Shown: positions 1 to 8,750, counted from the first letter of the stretch. The stretch: DNA of 64,000 bases from a bacterium (GCA_003242735.1 QGVH01000015.1:1-64000); one strand, 5' to 3'. Translations and numbers: made by a program. The notes: generated by a model from the sequence alone, not told the origin.

Positions 1-201
1 GAGGAGATCATGGCGCTCTTCGACGAGCTGCACCGCCAGGGACAGACGATCGTGCTGGTGACGCACGAGTACGACATCGCCGCCCACGCCCACCGCATCA
101 TCACCCTGCGCGACGGATTGATCGAGAAGGATGTACGCAACGGACGCCGCGCGAGCAGCACGTCGGGCGAGCCAGAGATCCATCATGGAGGTGTACGGTG
201 A
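1..201 (+). CDS. ABC transporter ATPase, C-terminal end (MacB-type), truncated by window edge
   Basis: Only the last 66 residues are present; the gene begins upstream of the window. The readable part holds the end of an ABC nucleotide-binding domain, with the H-loop (IVLVTHE, His about residue 22 of the fragment) followed by the usual [13 protein letters not shown] strand. Walker A and the signature motif lie outside the window. Its stop overlaps the GTG start of the adaptor gene (GTGA at 198-201), and a MacB-type permease follows. It is therefore most likely the ATPase subunit powering a three-part efflux or lipoprotein/peptide export pump. Substrate unknown. Confidence 0.85.
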   Translation, partial: EEIMALFDELHRQGQTIVLVTHEYDIAAHAHRIITLRDGLIEKDVRNGRRASSTSGEPEIHHGGVR

Positions 202-1691
202 GGGTAGTGCTTCGTAAGGGGCTGATCGCGGCGGCTGCGACGTTCGCGGGCGTTGCGGTGCTCGCGTGCAGCGAGTCTCGTGCCAGCGGAGACGGCGGCG
301 ATGTGCAGCTCGCGGTCGCCGAGCGGCGGAACCTCGAGATCCTTGCGGAGGCGGCCGGGCTGGTCGAGCCGGTGCGCCTGGTCGAGGTGAAGTCGAAGGC
401 GTCCGGCGAGGTGCTGAAGATCCACGTCGAAACGGGGCAGGACGTGCAGCGCGGCGCGCTGCTCGTGGAGATCGACCCGCGGGACGTGCGCAACGCGTAT
501 GCGCAGGCCGAGGCCGACCTGGCCGTCGCGGAGGCGCGGCTGGCGACGGCGGAGGCGCAGAGGAAGCGGGTCGAGGAACTCCGCAAGGCGAACGTCGTCA
601 CGGAGCAGGAATACGAGGCCGCGGCGCTGGAAGAGGCGAACGCGCGGGCGCAACTCGTCAAGGCGCGCACCAACCTCGAGCTGGCGCGCGAGCGTCTGGG
701 TGACGTCACGGTCCGTGCGCCGATCGACGGCACGATCATCCAGCGGAACGTCGAGATCGGGACGATCATCGCGTCCGCGAGCCAGAACATCTCCGGCGGT
801 ACGCTGTTGCTGACGATGGCGGACCTCTCGCAGATGCAGGTGCGGACGCTGGTGGACGAGACCGACATCGGTCAGATCCGGCCGGGGCAGACGGCGCGGG
901 TGATGGTCGAGGCGTACCCCGGGCGGGTCTTCACCGGCGAGGTCCTGAAGATCGAGCCGCAGGCGGTGGTGGATCAGAACGTGACGATGTTCCCGGTGCT
1001 GGTCCTGCTGGACAACGCCGAGCGGCTGCTCAGCCCGGGCATGAACGCCGAGGTCCAGATCGAGGTCGCACGGCGCGAGAACGTCGTGACGGTGCCGAAC
1101 GCGGCGATCGTGAGCCCGCGCGACCTGATCGCCGCGGGCGCGGTCCTCGGGCTGAAGGAGGAGGACGTGCGCGCGGCCATGCGTGGCGGGATGGGCGCGC
1201 CGGCGGGCGGGAACGGGCCCGCAGCGCGCGAAGCGGGGCCGGGCGAGTCCGCGCCGGGGGCGGCGGCTGCAGCGTCGGGCGAACCGGCTGCGGACTGCGC
1301 CGCGTTGCGGGAGCGGATCCGGACCGGCGGATTCGAGTCCTTGAGCGAGGCGGAGCGCGCACGGCTGCGCGAGTGCCGCGGCGCGGCCGGGCCGGGCGGC
1401 GCGCGCGGCGGGATGCGTCCCGGGACGTTCGCGGGTGGAGGGAGCGCCGTGGCGCCGGATGGGTCGCGTGCGCGGCCGGCGTTCGTGTTCGTCTCCACGC
1501 CCAAGGGGCCGGAGCCCCGCCGCGTCATGATCGGGCTGAACGACTGGGATCACACCGAAGTCATCAGCGGCCTGGAGCCCGGAGAGCAGGTCGTGTTGCT
1601 GTCCGTCGCGCGGCTCCAGCAGCAGCAGCAGCAATTCGCCGACCAGATGCGGCAGCGGGCAGGCGGCATCTTCCCTGGGCAGGGGCGTTGA
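198..1691 (+). CDS. Periplasmic adaptor subunit, HlyD/MacA family, probable lipoprotein
   Basis: 497 residues. The N-terminus has a short basic stretch, a hydrophobic segment and Cys24 in VLAC, which looks like a lipobox, so the protein is probably an inner-membrane-anchored lipoprotein facing the periplasm. A lipoyl-like segment (about 55-95), an alpha-helical hairpin rich in Ala/Glu (about 95-165), a second lipoyl half (VRAPIDGTI) and beta-barrel segments follow, as in MacA-type adaptors linking an ABC permease to an outer-membrane duct. Residues about 320-430 are a Gly/Ala/Pro-rich insertion not typical of the family, and a Gln run (QQQQQQ) lies near the C-terminus. GTG start overlaps the ATPase stop, implying translational coupling. 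Confidence 0.92.
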   Translation: MRVVLRKGLIAAAATFAGVAVLACSESRASGDGGDVQLAVAERRNLEILAEAAGLVEPVRLVEVKSKASGEVLKIHVETGQDVQRGALLVEIDPRDVRNAYAQAEADLAVAEARLATAEAQRKRVEELRKANVVTEQEYEAAALEEANARAQLVKARTNLELARERLGDVTVRAPIDGTIIQRNVEIGTIIASASQNISGGTLLLTMADLSQMQVRTLVDETDIGQIRPGQTARVMVEAYPGRVFTGEVLKIEPQAVVDQNVTMFPVLVLLDNAERLLSPGMNAEVQIEVARRENVVTVPNAAIVSPRDLIAAGAVLGLKEEDVRAAMRGGMGAPAGGNGPAAREAGPGESAPGAAAAASGEPAADCAALRERIRTGGFESLSEAERARLRECRGAAGPGGARGGMRPGTFAGGGSAVAPDGSRARPAFVFVSTPKGPEPRRVMIGLNDWDHTEVISGLEPGEQVVLLSVARLQQQQQQFADQMRQRAGGIFPGQGR

Positions 1692-1694
1692 CGT

Positions 1695-2906
1695 ATGCTC
1701 GGGCTCGAGATCCTGCGTGTCGCGTTGGGTGCGATCCGCGCCAACAAGCTGAGAGCGTTCCTGACGACGCTCGGCATCATCATCGGCATCGCGGCGGTGA
1801 TCACGATGGTCGCGCTGGGCGAGGGTGCCCAGCGCGCTGTCGAGGAGCGCATCGCGCGGCTCGGCACGAACGTGCTGACCGTGCGTCCGGGCCAGCAGTT
1901 CTTCGGAGGCATTGACCGGGGCGACCGGCGGTTGACCGCGCGCGATGCCGAGGCGCTGCTGCGGGAGCCGAAGGCGATCCGCGCGGTGAGCCCGGAAATG
2001 GAGCGTCGGCTCCAGGTCGAGTACGGCTCGGCCAACTCGAACACGCAGATCTTCGGCGTCTGGGCGAGCTACCCGGCCATCCAGAACCAGCACGTCGCGG
2101 TCGGGCGGTATTTCACCGAGAGCGAGGAGCGCGGGCGCCGGCGCGTCGCGGTGTTGGGAGCGCGCGTGGGCGAGCGGCTCGGGGTGCCCAACACCGCTGC
2201 GCTGGTCGGCCAGACCATCCGCATCCGCGGCATCCCCTTCGAGGTGATCGGCGTCCTGGCGGAACGGGGCGACCAGGGATGGTCCAACCCGGACGAGGCG
2301 ATCTACATCCCGCTCGCGACGGCGCAGTTCCGAGTGTTCGGCACGGATCGGGTCCGCTCGATCCTGGTGCAGGCGGTCAGCGCGGAGGCCATGGATGACG
2401 CCATCGCCGAGATCGACGCGGTGATCCGCCGCGAGCATCGTCTGCGCCCGGGTCAGCCGAGCGACTTCAACATCCGCAACCAGACGACGCTGCTCACCAC
2501 GTTCCAGGAGACGACGCGCACGTTCACGTTCCTTCTCGCCGGGATCGCGGCCGTGTCGCTGGTGGTGGGGGGCATCGGGATCATGAACATCATGCTCGTG
2601 TCCGTGACGGAGCGGACGCGGGAGATCGGCATCCGCAAGGCGCTGGGCGCGCGTCGTCGCGACATCATGCTGCAGTTCCTGATCGAGGCGCTGGTGCTGT
2701 GTCTGGCCGGCGGTCTGCTCGGCCTCGCGGCGGGCGTCGGCGGCGCGTACGCGCTCCAGCGGGTGGCGCAGTGGAACACCGCCGTCGCGCCCGAGTCGCT
2801 CGTGCTCGCGGTGGGGTTCGCCGCGGCGGTCGGGCTGTTCTTCGGGATCTGGCCCGCGCGGCGCGCGGCGCGTCTGGATCCGATCGTCGCGCTCCGCTAC
2901 GAATAG
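1695..2906 (+). CDS. MacB/FtsX-family ABC transporter permease
   Basis: 403 residues, the normal size for permeases of this class that lack a fused ATPase. The N-terminus (RANKLRAFLTTLGIIIGIA) is the first transmembrane helix with the family's typical entry sequence. A large periplasmic MacB-like domain follows (about 45-270). Three more helices end the protein, including the conserved VGGIGIMNIMLVSVTERTRE and GIRKALGARRRDIM stretches. The gene starts three bases after the adaptor stop. With the two upstream genes it forms a tripartite export system; the outer-membrane partner is not in the window. Confidence 0.93.
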   Translation: MLGLEILRVALGAIRANKLRAFLTTLGIIIGIAAVITMVALGEGAQRAVEERIARLGTNVLTVRPGQQFFGGIDRGDRRLTARDAEALLREPKAIRAVSPEMERRLQVEYGSANSNTQIFGVWASYPAIQNQHVAVGRYFTESEERGRRRVAVLGARVGERLGVPNTAALVGQTIRIRGIPFEVIGVLAERGDQGWSNPDEAIYIPLATAQFRVFGTDRVRSILVQAVSAEAMDDAIAEIDAVIRREHRLRPGQPSDFNIRNQTTLLTTFQETTRTFTFLLAGIAAVSLVVGGIGIMNIMLVSVTERTREIGIRKALGARRRDIMLQFLIEALVLCLAGGLLGLAAGVGGAYALQRVAQWNTAVAPESLVLAVGFAAAVGLFFGIWPARRAARLDPIVALRYE

Positions 2907-2915
2907 CGGGGAGGG

Positions 2916-3215
2916 CTACTCCTCGCCGGCGGGCCCTTTCCCGGGCTTCCGCCGGCGGAGCCGTCGGGCCTCCTCGGGGCTGATGCCGGGGAACGCCGGG
3001 GCGGTGGCGCCGGGCGTCTGGATGCCCGGCGTGCGGCCGGCGGTCCCGGTCGTGCCGCCGACCGAGCCGGGCAGCGTCCCGCTCTCGCCCTCCGGCTCCG
3101 CCGTGGAGCCCTCGGCCGCGGTCTCGAATTCGACGAGCTCCCGGATCAGCGCGGCGCGGGGCTCGCGGGCTCCAGGCGGCGGGGACGGGCGGCCGCGGCG
3201 TCGTCTGGCGGGCAT
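2916..3215 (-). CDS. Hypothetical small protein, Arg/Gly/Pro-rich
   Basis: 99 residues, no family recognised. The ATG at 3213-3215 is preceded by a strong ribosome-binding site (ACGGAGGGAGC on the minus strand), the main reason to call it. The N-terminus is basic (MPARRRRGRP), the middle has a short acidic helix-like stretch (LIRELVEFETAAEG), a Gly/Thr/Pro-rich linker follows, and the C-terminus is a charged EEARRLRRRKPGKG tail. It converges on the permease gene (9 bases apart) and diverges from rpsU. A frame on the opposite strand is also open, so coding status is not certain. Confidence 0.5.
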   Translation of the reverse strand: MPARRRRGRPSPPPGAREPRAALIRELVEFETAAEGSTAEPEGESGTLPGSVGGTTGTAGRTPGIQTPGATAPAFPGISPEEARRLRRRKPGKGPAGEE

Positions 3216-3261
3216 GCTCCCTCCGTTGACGATCCTCCCACCGACGGTGGCAAGGCCCGTG

Positions 3262-3306
3262 CCCCGAGGGTTGCCTCGGGGCGCGTCTGTTGCCATATTT
3301 TATAGG
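3262..3306. promoter_or_regulatory. Hairpin plus AT-rich core between the divergent small gene and rpsU
   Basis: An 8-bp perfect hairpin (CCCCGAGG, loop GTTG, CCTCGGGG; 3262-3281) is followed 14 bases later by the only strongly AT-rich stretch nearby, TATTTTATAGG (3296-3306). The AT-rich core suits a promoter -10 region for rpsU, with TTGCCT (3271-3276) as an imperfectly spaced -35 that sits inside the hairpin. The rpsU leader would be about 115 bases. Exact promoter positions are uncertain. Confidence 0.35.
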
Positions 3307-3426
3307 CTGAGGAATGAACGGGCCGGTGCGCGCCGCAGCCGGCCCGTGGCTCCCAACGAACGCAACGTGCCGGCCCGAGGCAGACCCGGCCGGCGCGCGG
3401 CAATCCAGGAAAAAGGTGGTGAGCGA

Positions 3427-3621
3427 GTGGCGTATGTGATCGTCGAGGAGGGCGATACCCTCGAGCGTGCGCTGCGGCGTTTCAAGCGTCAGGTCCAGCG
3501 CGCGGGGATCTTCAGCGATCTTCGCCGGAAGAAGTACTACGAGAAGCCGAGCGAAGAGCGGAAGCGGAAGGCCAACGCTGCGCGTCGGCGCGCACGGCGG
3601 CAGCAGAACCGCCGGAGCTGA
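3427..3621 (+). CDS. rpsU: 30S ribosomal protein S21
   Basis: 64 residues from GTG 3427, the usual size for bS21. The sequence has the family start (VIVEEGDTLERALRRFKR), the central QRAGIFSDLRRKKYYEKP segment and a highly basic C-terminal tail (RRRARRQQNRRS). The protein binds the 30S subunit near the 3' end of 16S rRNA and assists initiation. An upstream reading frame stays open but is Pro/Gly-rich, antisense to the neighbouring small gene, and unlike S21, so the short start is preferred; GGTGG upstream can serve as ribosome-binding site. A perfect terminator-like hairpin follows the gene. Confidence 0.9.
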   Translation: MAYVIVEEGDTLERALRRFKRQVQRAGIFSDLRRKKYYEKPSEERKRKANAARRRARRQQNRRS

Positions 3622-3645
3622 GCGCAGTCCCGCGGCGCCTGACAG

Positions 3646-3684
3646 GAGCGCGCCCGACCGGTGGACCGACCGGCGGGCGCGCTC
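3646..3684 (+). terminator. Terminator-like hairpin after rpsU
   Basis: A perfect 11-bp stem (GAGCGCGCCCG, 3646-3656, with CGGGCGCGCTC, 3674-3684) encloses a 17-base loop. It lies 24 bases after the rpsU stop and ends just before the next promoter. The following bases are only mildly T-rich (GTCGTTCC). Confidence 0.6.
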
Positions 3685-3699
3685 GTCGTTCCGGGTCGT

Positions 3700-3728
3700 T
3701 TGCCGGCCGCGGGCGGGCGGCGTAAGTT
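3700..3728 (+). promoter_or_regulatory. Predicted housekeeping promoter for the 3764 gene
   Basis: TTGCCG (3700-3705), a 17-base spacer, then TAAGTT (3723-3728). The spacing and TANNTT -10 match several other predicted promoters in this window. Start of transcription would be near 3735, about 30 bases before the ATG. Confidence 0.55.
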
Positions 3729-3763
3729 AGCTCGCCGCGTATCTCGCAGCACGGACGAGGACC

Positions 3764-4276
3764 ATGAGCGAGCCGACCAGCCGCCCCCGCGACGCCGAAG
3801 CGCGGCGGTACCTGGCGCAGCGAAGGGCGCGGATCGAGCGCGTGCTGAACCGCTCGCTCGTCGTGCCGCCGGCGCCGGCACTGCCGCCGGAGCGCCGCCG
3901 CTTCCTGAGGGAGGAAGCGGAAGAGCTGTACTGGAACGAGCTGGCGTGGGAGAAGCTCGCGGGGGACGATCCGCGATCCCGCGATGGGATGGCGGAGTTC
4001 GCCTTCCCCGGCTTCCTCGCCTTCATTGACGGACTGTTGCCCCGGGGAACGGGGGCGGGCTCCTCCGTTCAGGCTGCGCCTCGCCCGGAGGTGGTGGAAG
4101 ACGTGCTCGTCTTCCTCGCGGAGCGGTGCGTGGTGGGCGACGCGGATGGCGAGGACGGCGGAGCGGCGCGGAGCCTGACGGAGCGCCTCCTGGACCTGGT
4201 CCTGTACCGGCTCTACCAGCTCCCGCCAGACGACGTGGAGCGCCTCGAGCTGGCGCGGTTGCAGGGGGACGAGTGA
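3764..4276 (+). CDS. Hypothetical protein, mostly helical and charged
   Basis: 170 residues, no recognised domain. The N-terminal half is rich in Arg/Glu/Leu helices (RRYLAQRRARIERVLNRSL; REEAEELYWNELAWEKL), the centre has a hydrophobic FAFPGFLAFIDGLLP segment too short for a confident membrane helix, and the C-terminal half is helical with an acidic glycine loop (DADGEDGG). No signal peptide is seen, so it is probably cytosolic. It has its own predicted promoter, and its stop overlaps the GTG start of the next gene (GTGA, 4273-4276), indicating an operon with the phosphodiesterase. Function unknown. Confidence 0.75.
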   Translation: MSEPTSRPRDAEARRYLAQRRARIERVLNRSLVVPPAPALPPERRRFLREEAEELYWNELAWEKLAGDDPRSRDGMAEFAFPGFLAFIDGLLPRGTGAGSSVQAAPRPEVVEDVLVFLAERCVVGDADGEDGGAARSLTERLLDLVLYRLYQLPPDDVERLELARLQGDE

Positions 4277-5202
4277 GCGGCGGGTCGGCATCGACGAGTG
4301 GAGGGCGTGTGGACGGCTCGGCGCCGCGGCCGCGGGGCGGCCGCCCGATCCATCCTGCGGTGGCGCGTCGCCCGCAGTTCATCGCCCACCGCGGCGGTGC
4401 GGGCCTCTATCCCGAGAACACCCTCCACGCCTTCCGGCGCGCCGTGGAGGACTGGGCCGTGGACGCGGTCGAGCTGGACGTCCACGCCACGGCGGACGGG
4501 CACTGTGTCGTCATTCACGACCCGACGGTGGACCGCACGACGGACGGCGCGGGGCGTGTCGCGGACCTCACGCTGGCGGAGCTCCAGCGGCTGGACGCGG
4601 GCTACCGCTTCACGCCGGACGGCGGGCGGACGTTCCCCTACCGGGGGCAGGGGTTGCGCATCCCGACGATCGACGAGGTGCTTGCGGAGCTCCCGTCCCA
4701 CATCACGGTGATCGCGGAGGTGAAGGCGCGGGCGGCGCAGGCGCCGCTGTTCGAGGCGGTGCGGCGGGCGGGGGCGGAGCAGCGGGTGATCGCGGCGGGG
4801 ATGCGGGATGCGGATCGCGACCTCTTCTCCCAGTATCCCGGTCCCACGAGCGCGTCGCTCGAGCAGATCCGTCGTTTCGTCATCCTGCACCGTTTGAGGC
4901 TGTGGCGGCTGTGGCGGCCGCCGGTGGACGTGGTGCAGATGCCGGAGTACTGGAACGGACGGCGCGTCCTGACGCCGGGGCTCGTGGCGGCGCTGCACGC
5001 GTCGGGGCTGCCGGTGCAGGTCTGGACGGTGGACGAGACCGCAGACATGGAGCGGCTGCTGGACTGGGGTGTGGACGGGATACTGACCGACCGGCCGGAC
5101 CGACTCGCGGCGGTGCTGGTGGGGCGTGGGGCGCGGCGCCCGCCGCCCGGGCTGACCGCGTCCGGCGCGTCGGCGGGCGAGCCGGGCGGGCGGACCGGGT
5201 GA
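4273..5202 (+). CDS. Glycerophosphodiester phosphodiesterase
   Basis: 309 residues from GTG 4273, which overlaps the previous stop. The catalytic core is clear: IAHRGGAGLYPENTLHAF (catalytic His and the Glu-Asn-Thr motif), DAVELDVHATADG (metal-binding Glu and Asp) and VVIHDPTVDRTTDG (second His). A C-terminal VWTVDE and DGILTDRPD complete the TIM-barrel family pattern. It hydrolyses deacylated phospholipids to glycerol-3-phosphate plus an alcohol. There is no signal peptide, so it resembles cytosolic UgpQ more than periplasmic GlpQ. The first 35 residues are a non-conserved Gly/Arg-rich extension, and a later start is possible. Confidence 0.93.
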   Translation: MSGGSASTSGGRVDGSAPRPRGGRPIHPAVARRPQFIAHRGGAGLYPENTLHAFRRAVEDWAVDAVELDVHATADGHCVVIHDPTVDRTTDGAGRVADLTLAELQRLDAGYRFTPDGGRTFPYRGQGLRIPTIDEVLAELPSHITVIAEVKARAAQAPLFEAVRRAGAEQRVIAAGMRDADRDLFSQYPGPTSASLEQIRRFVILHRLRLWRLWRPPVDVVQMPEYWNGRRVLTPGLVAALHASGLPVQVWTVDETADMERLLDWGVDGILTDRPDRLAAVLVGRGARRPPPGLTASGASAGEPGGRTG

Positions 5203-5260
5203 TGCGGGGATGGAATGGAGGTTGCACGCGTTCGGCGTGATTCCGGTGTCCCTTGCTGTC

Positions 5261-5286
5261 GAGGCCGCGTCGTTGGACGCGGCCTC
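5261..5286 (+). terminator. Terminator-like hairpin after the phosphodiesterase
   Basis: A perfect 11-bp inverted repeat (GAGGCCGCGTC / GACGCGGCCTC) with a GTTG loop, followed by GTTCGTTGG. It sits between the phosphodiesterase stop and the BON gene and probably ends the 3764-5202 operon. Confidence 0.6.
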
Positions 5287-5348
5287 GTTCGTTGGATGCC
5301 CGATGGACGGTCCCGGCCCAGCGTCTCCCCGAGCACGGAGGATGGATC

Positions 5349-6254
5349 ATGCGATTCGACGACGAGGAGCGGTACGCCCGCTACGAACGACTCGGCGGGC
5401 CCGAGGAGCCAGCCGCTGCCGGATACGAGCGTGAGTACGCCAGGCGGCGCCGCCGCGTGTACCACGGTTATGGCATGGGATACCTCGGCGGCGCACTGCG
5501 GAGTCGCGGTTCGTACCAAGCGGGGCAGTTGCGATCGGGGCTGAACCCGCGGGACGAGTTCGAGTTCGAATGGGGCGAGGGGTACGTGGGCGGCCGGGGG
5601 TACGGCGGCACCAATTACGACTACGAGCACGGCTACCGGCTGGGGACGCAGCGGGTCCCGACGCCGGGGACGGGGCCGGGGCGGGAGGCCGGCGCCGAGG
5701 CGGGGGGGCGCGGTGCGGCGGAGTGGCGGCGGCGGGGTCAGTGGGAGCCGTACGGCCCCGCGCGGTACGGCTACGGTCCGTACTACCAGCGGTTGCTGCG
5801 ACGGCGCCGCTCGGACGAGGAGATCCGGGAGGACGTCGAGGAGACGTTGTTCTACGACACGTGGGTGGACGCGGACCGGATCGAGGTGCTGGTCGAGGAC
5901 GGCGTGGTGACGCTGCGGGGCACGCTGCCCAGCCACGAGGAGGTGCGCTACGCGGTGGACGACGCGTGGGATGTGGACGGCGTGCGCGGCGTGCGGAGCG
6001 AGCTGGTGGTCGAGCCCCCTTCCCGTGGACCGGAGCAGGGCGGCCGCGAGCGTGCGGCGGCCGGCGCCGCCGGTGCGCAGGCGGCGGCGAAGGCGCGGGC
6101 CGGCGAGGGAGAGGCGGCGAGTTCGGTGACGGGCGCGCGTGCCGGGGCCGGGCGTCCGCAGGCGGCAGGCGAAGCCGGGAGCGGCGCCGAGGCCGGCGGC
6201 GCGGGGAGGTCCGGCCGCGGGCGGCAGGGCCGGTCGAGCGAAGCGGAGAGCTGA
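5349..6254 (+). CDS. BON-domain protein with aromatic/glycine-rich N-terminus
   Basis: 301 residues from ATG 5349, preceded by GGAGG at good spacing. Residues 1-150 are rich in Tyr, Gly and Arg (GYGMGYLGG, GYVGGRGYGG, YGYGPYY) with no known fold. Residues about 155-221 form a BON domain (SDEEIREDVEETL, VLVEDGVVTLRGTLPSHEE), a module of periplasmic stress proteins such as OsmY thought to contact phospholipid. The tail (225-301) is low-complexity Ala/Gly/Arg. No signal peptide is visible, which is odd for an OsmY-like role. The next gene shares the same Tyr/Gly/Arg composition. Confidence 0.8.
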   Translation: MRFDDEERYARYERLGGPEEPAAAGYEREYARRRRRVYHGYGMGYLGGALRSRGSYQAGQLRSGLNPRDEFEFEWGEGYVGGRGYGGTNYDYEHGYRLGTQRVPTPGTGPGREAGAEAGGRGAAEWRRRGQWEPYGPARYGYGPYYQRLLRRRRSDEEIREDVEETLFYDTWVDADRIEVLVEDGVVTLRGTLPSHEEVRYAVDDAWDVDGVRGVRSELVVEPPSRGPEQGGRERAAAGAAGAQAAAKARAGEGEAASSVTGARAGAGRPQAAGEAGSGAEAGGAGRSGRGRQGRSSEAES

Positions 6255-6266
6255 GGGGAGGCGGAC

Positions 6267-6662
6267 ATGCCGTACGGAGGGGAGTTCGAACGGCGTCGGC
6301 CGTGGCGGGGCGGGCTGGGTCCGTTCGGTCGGTGGCCCAAGAAGCCTGCGCGCGGCTTCCCCGTTCGGGGGTTCCACACCTACGACCTCGATTACGGGCG
6401 TCAGGCGGGCGGGCCGGACACGGAGTACAGCGGGCGCGCCGGCTGGCCGACGGCCGGCACGGACGAGGCGGCCTCCTCGTCGCGGCGGCGCGGCGCGTGG
6501 GAGTACGGCGCGTGGTACGGCGAGGAAGCCGCGTACGGCCTACCGGAGCGTCGCCATCCGAGAGGGTCGTCCGGAGGGCGCGGGCGCATTCCCCCCGAGC
6601 CGTGGCCCGGCGAGCGCGGGGCGCGCCGCCGCCCCGGCACGCGCCGGCGACGCTGGCCTTGA
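6267..6662 (+). CDS. Hypothetical Arg/Gly-rich low-complexity protein
   Basis: 131 residues, no family recognised. Support comes from a good ribosome-binding site (GAGGGGAGGCGGAC before the ATG), close linkage to the BON gene (12 bases) and a shared unusual composition: aromatic residues scattered in Arg/Gly/Pro sequence (FHTYDLDYGRQAGG, WEYGAWYGEEAAYG). The C-terminus is strongly basic (RRRPGTRRRRW). The two genes may encode partner or duplicated-and-diverged proteins. It is probably intrinsically disordered. Confidence 0.55.
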   Translation: MPYGGEFERRRPWRGGLGPFGRWPKKPARGFPVRGFHTYDLDYGRQAGGPDTEYSGRAGWPTAGTDEAASSSRRRGAWEYGAWYGEEAAYGLPERRHPRGSSGGRGRIPPEPWPGERGARRRPGTRRRRWP

Positions 6663-6748
6663 CGCGAGCCGAGACGCGCGCCTACTAGGCGCCTACGAGC
6701 GGGGGCGGACGGCGCGCCCGGAAGCGCGGCGATCGATCGGAGCACGCG

Positions 6749-8170
6749 ATGAGGCAAGGCGGCAGCGGAGCGGCGCGGCGACACACAGACGAGACCCGCG
6801 GGTCCGTGGTCGCGCGGCTCCGCGCCCGGTTCCGCGCGCACCTGGAGCGCAGCCGCCTGATCGAGCCGACCGACACGGTGCTGGTCGCGGTGTCCGGCGG
6901 CCTCGACTCCGTCGTCCTCCTGGAGCTGCTGCGGTTCGGGCTCGGCGACCGCGGACCGCGGCTCGCCGCCGCGCACTTCGACCACGGCATGCGGCCGGGC
7001 AGCGCTGCGGACGCGGAGTGGGTCGCGGGACTGTGCGAGGCGTGGCGAGTGCCGCTGGAGCGTGAGCGTGCCGCGTCGCCGCCGCGTTCCCAGGCCGAAG
7101 CGCGCGCTGCGAGGTATCGTTTCCTCCAGCACGCCGCCGCGCGCGTCGGCGCGGATCGGATCGCGACGGCGCACCACGCCGATGACCAGGCGGAGACCGT
7201 GCTGTTCCGCATCATCCGCGGCACCGGCCTGCGGGGCCTCGCCGGCATTCCGGAGCGGCGGGGGAACATCGTCCGGCCGCTGCTCCCGTTCCGGCGGACG
7301 GAGCTGGAGGCCTACGCGCGGGCGGCGGGCCTGCGTCACCGGGAGGACCCCACCAACTTCTCCCCGGGCTACGCCCGGAACCGGCTGCGCCATGAAGTGC
7401 TGCCGCGCCTCGAGGCCATCGCGCCGGGCGCCACGGAAGCGTTGATCCGTCTCGCGGACGAGGCCCGCGCCGCGGAGGGCGCGTGGGAGTCGCTCCTCGA
7501 TGAGGTGGAACGGCGAGTCGCATCGGCCGATGACGACGGCGTTCTGCTTGCCAGGGAGCGCTTCCTCTCGTATCATCCCGAAGTCCGCGCCCGGTTGCTC
7601 CGCCGCCTCCTCCATCGTCTCGGCAGCCATCCCGATCGCGCGGGAACCCGGGCAGCGCTTGAGTTTATTAGACTTGGCGCGAGCGGCGGTCACTTCGATG
7701 TGATCGGCGGCGTGCGCCTGGAGCGGGAATTCGACCGCATTCGGTTGCGGCCGGGCCCGCGGCGGGCGGAATCCGCCGTCGGGGACCGGCCGCTCATCAT
7801 TGCAGGACCGGAGCGCGGGAGCGGCGTGGCGATCATCGGCGGCCGTCGCTTCGCCGTCGAGTGGATGCCAGGGGACGAGGAGACGACGCCGACGACGGCA
7901 GCGTTCGATGCCGCGGCGCTCCGTTTCCCGCTCGAGCTCCGGGGCTGGCGCGCCGGTGACCGCATCCGGCTCCCCTACGGGGCGAAGAAGCTCAAGAAGC
8001 TTTTCGTCGAACGGCGGATCGGCCGAAGCGAACGCGCGGCGACGCCGGTGCTCGTGGATGCCGCCGGCCGCGTCGTCTGGGTCGCGGGCGTCGCACGGGC
8101 CGCAGGAACGGAAACCAAGCCGGGGAGCCCGGCCTTCCACCTCAGGATCCGTGATGCCGGAAGCGCATAA
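6749..8170 (+). CDS. tilS: tRNA(Ile)-lysidine synthase
   Basis: 473 residues. The N-terminal ATP-pyrophosphatase domain has the PP-loop SGGLDS at about residues 49-54, then AAHFDHGMRPGS and TAHHADDQAETVLFRIIRGTG, the family's characteristic stretches. It modifies C34 of tRNA(Ile)-CAU to lysidine so that AUA is read as Ile. The C-terminal third contains the TilS C-terminal domain (LRGWRAGDRIRLPYG, KKLKKLFVERRIGRSER). The stop overlaps the next gene by 17 bases; tilS-hpt-ftsH is a widely conserved order. Confidence 0.96.
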   Translation: MRQGGSGAARRHTDETRGSVVARLRARFRAHLERSRLIEPTDTVLVAVSGGLDSVVLLELLRFGLGDRGPRLAAAHFDHGMRPGSAADAEWVAGLCEAWRVPLERERAASPPRSQAEARAARYRFLQHAAARVGADRIATAHHADDQAETVLFRIIRGTGLRGLAGIPERRGNIVRPLLPFRRTELEAYARAAGLRHREDPTNFSPGYARNRLRHEVLPRLEAIAPGATEALIRLADEARAAEGAWESLLDEVERRVASADDDGVLLARERFLSYHPEVRARLLRRLLHRLGSHPDRAGTRAALEFIRLGASGGHFDVIGGVRLEREFDRIRLRPGPRRAESAVGDRPLIIAGPERGSGVAIIGGRRFAVEWMPGDEETTPTTAAFDAAALRFPLELRGWRAGDRIRLPYGAKKLKKLFVERRIGRSERAATPVLVDAAGRVVWVAGVARAAGTETKPGSPAFHLRIRDAGSA

Positions 8171-8750
8171 TGCACATGTCGCGGCCACTCCGAACGGCGG
8201 GGTGCCGGGGGGGGCGGATCTACGGACTGGCGGCCGGATCCTGAAGCGGGTGGTGTTCGACCAGGAGGCGATCGCCCGCCGCGTCGCGGAGATGGGACAG
8301 GAGATCGCGACCGCGTACCCGGACGACACGAAGCTCCTGGTGCTCGGCCTGCTGAAGGGATCGTTCATTTTCCTCGCCGACCTGGTGCGTCAGATCCCCC
8401 GCCCCCTGCACGTGGACTTCCTGGTGGCGTCCAGCTACGGCTCGGGGACGGTCACCAGCGGCGAGGTGCGGCTGCTCTACGATCCGGAGGCGACGATCGA
8501 GGGGCGGCACGTCATCCTGGTGGAGGACATCATTGACAGCGGGACGACGCTGAACCGTCTGGTCCCGCTGCTGCGGGAGCGGAAGCCGGCGAGCCTCGAG
8601 CTCTGCGCGCTGCTGCACAAGCGCGTCGCCGAGGACCTGGTCTTGGAGCCGCGCTGGGTCGGCTTCGACGCGCCGCGCGAATTCCTGGTGGGCTACGGCC
8701 TGGATCACGCGGAGGATTACAGGCACCTGCCCTACATCGCGAGTCTGTGA
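8154..8750 (+). CDS. hpt: Hypoxanthine phosphoribosyltransferase
   Basis: 198 residues from ATG 8154, inside the end of tilS. The phosphoribosyl pyrophosphate-binding loop is clear ([14 protein letters not shown], Glu124 onward), with [16 protein letters not shown] as the flexible active-site loop and [13 protein letters not shown] and [19 protein letters not shown] downstream. It converts hypoxanthine, and probably guanine, to IMP/GMP for purine salvage. The first 25 or so residues are not conserved, so translation may start a little later. The purine nucleoside phosphorylase gene at 16515 would feed it free bases. Confidence 0.95.
   Translation: MPEAHNAHVAATPNGGVPGGADLRTGGRILKRVVFDQEAIARRVAEMGQEIATAYPDDTKLLVLGLLKGSFIFLADLVRQIPRPLHVDFLVASSYGSGTVTSGEVRLLYDPEATIEGRHVILVEDIIDSGTTLNRLVPLLRERKPASLELCALLHKRVAEDLVLEPRWVGFDAPREFLVGYGLDHAEDYRHLPYIASL

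Noticed and set aside
183..2438. Very long minus-strand open frame (about 750 codons) opposite the adaptor and permease
   Set aside because: His/Arg/Asp-rich translation typical of the antisense frame of GC-rich genes; the plus-strand genes have unmistakable domains.
2983..3426. N-terminal extension of rpsU
   Set aside because: It would add about 148 Pro/Gly/Arg-rich residues unknown in S21 and overlaps both the divergent promoter region and the minus-strand gene with a strong ribosome-binding site.
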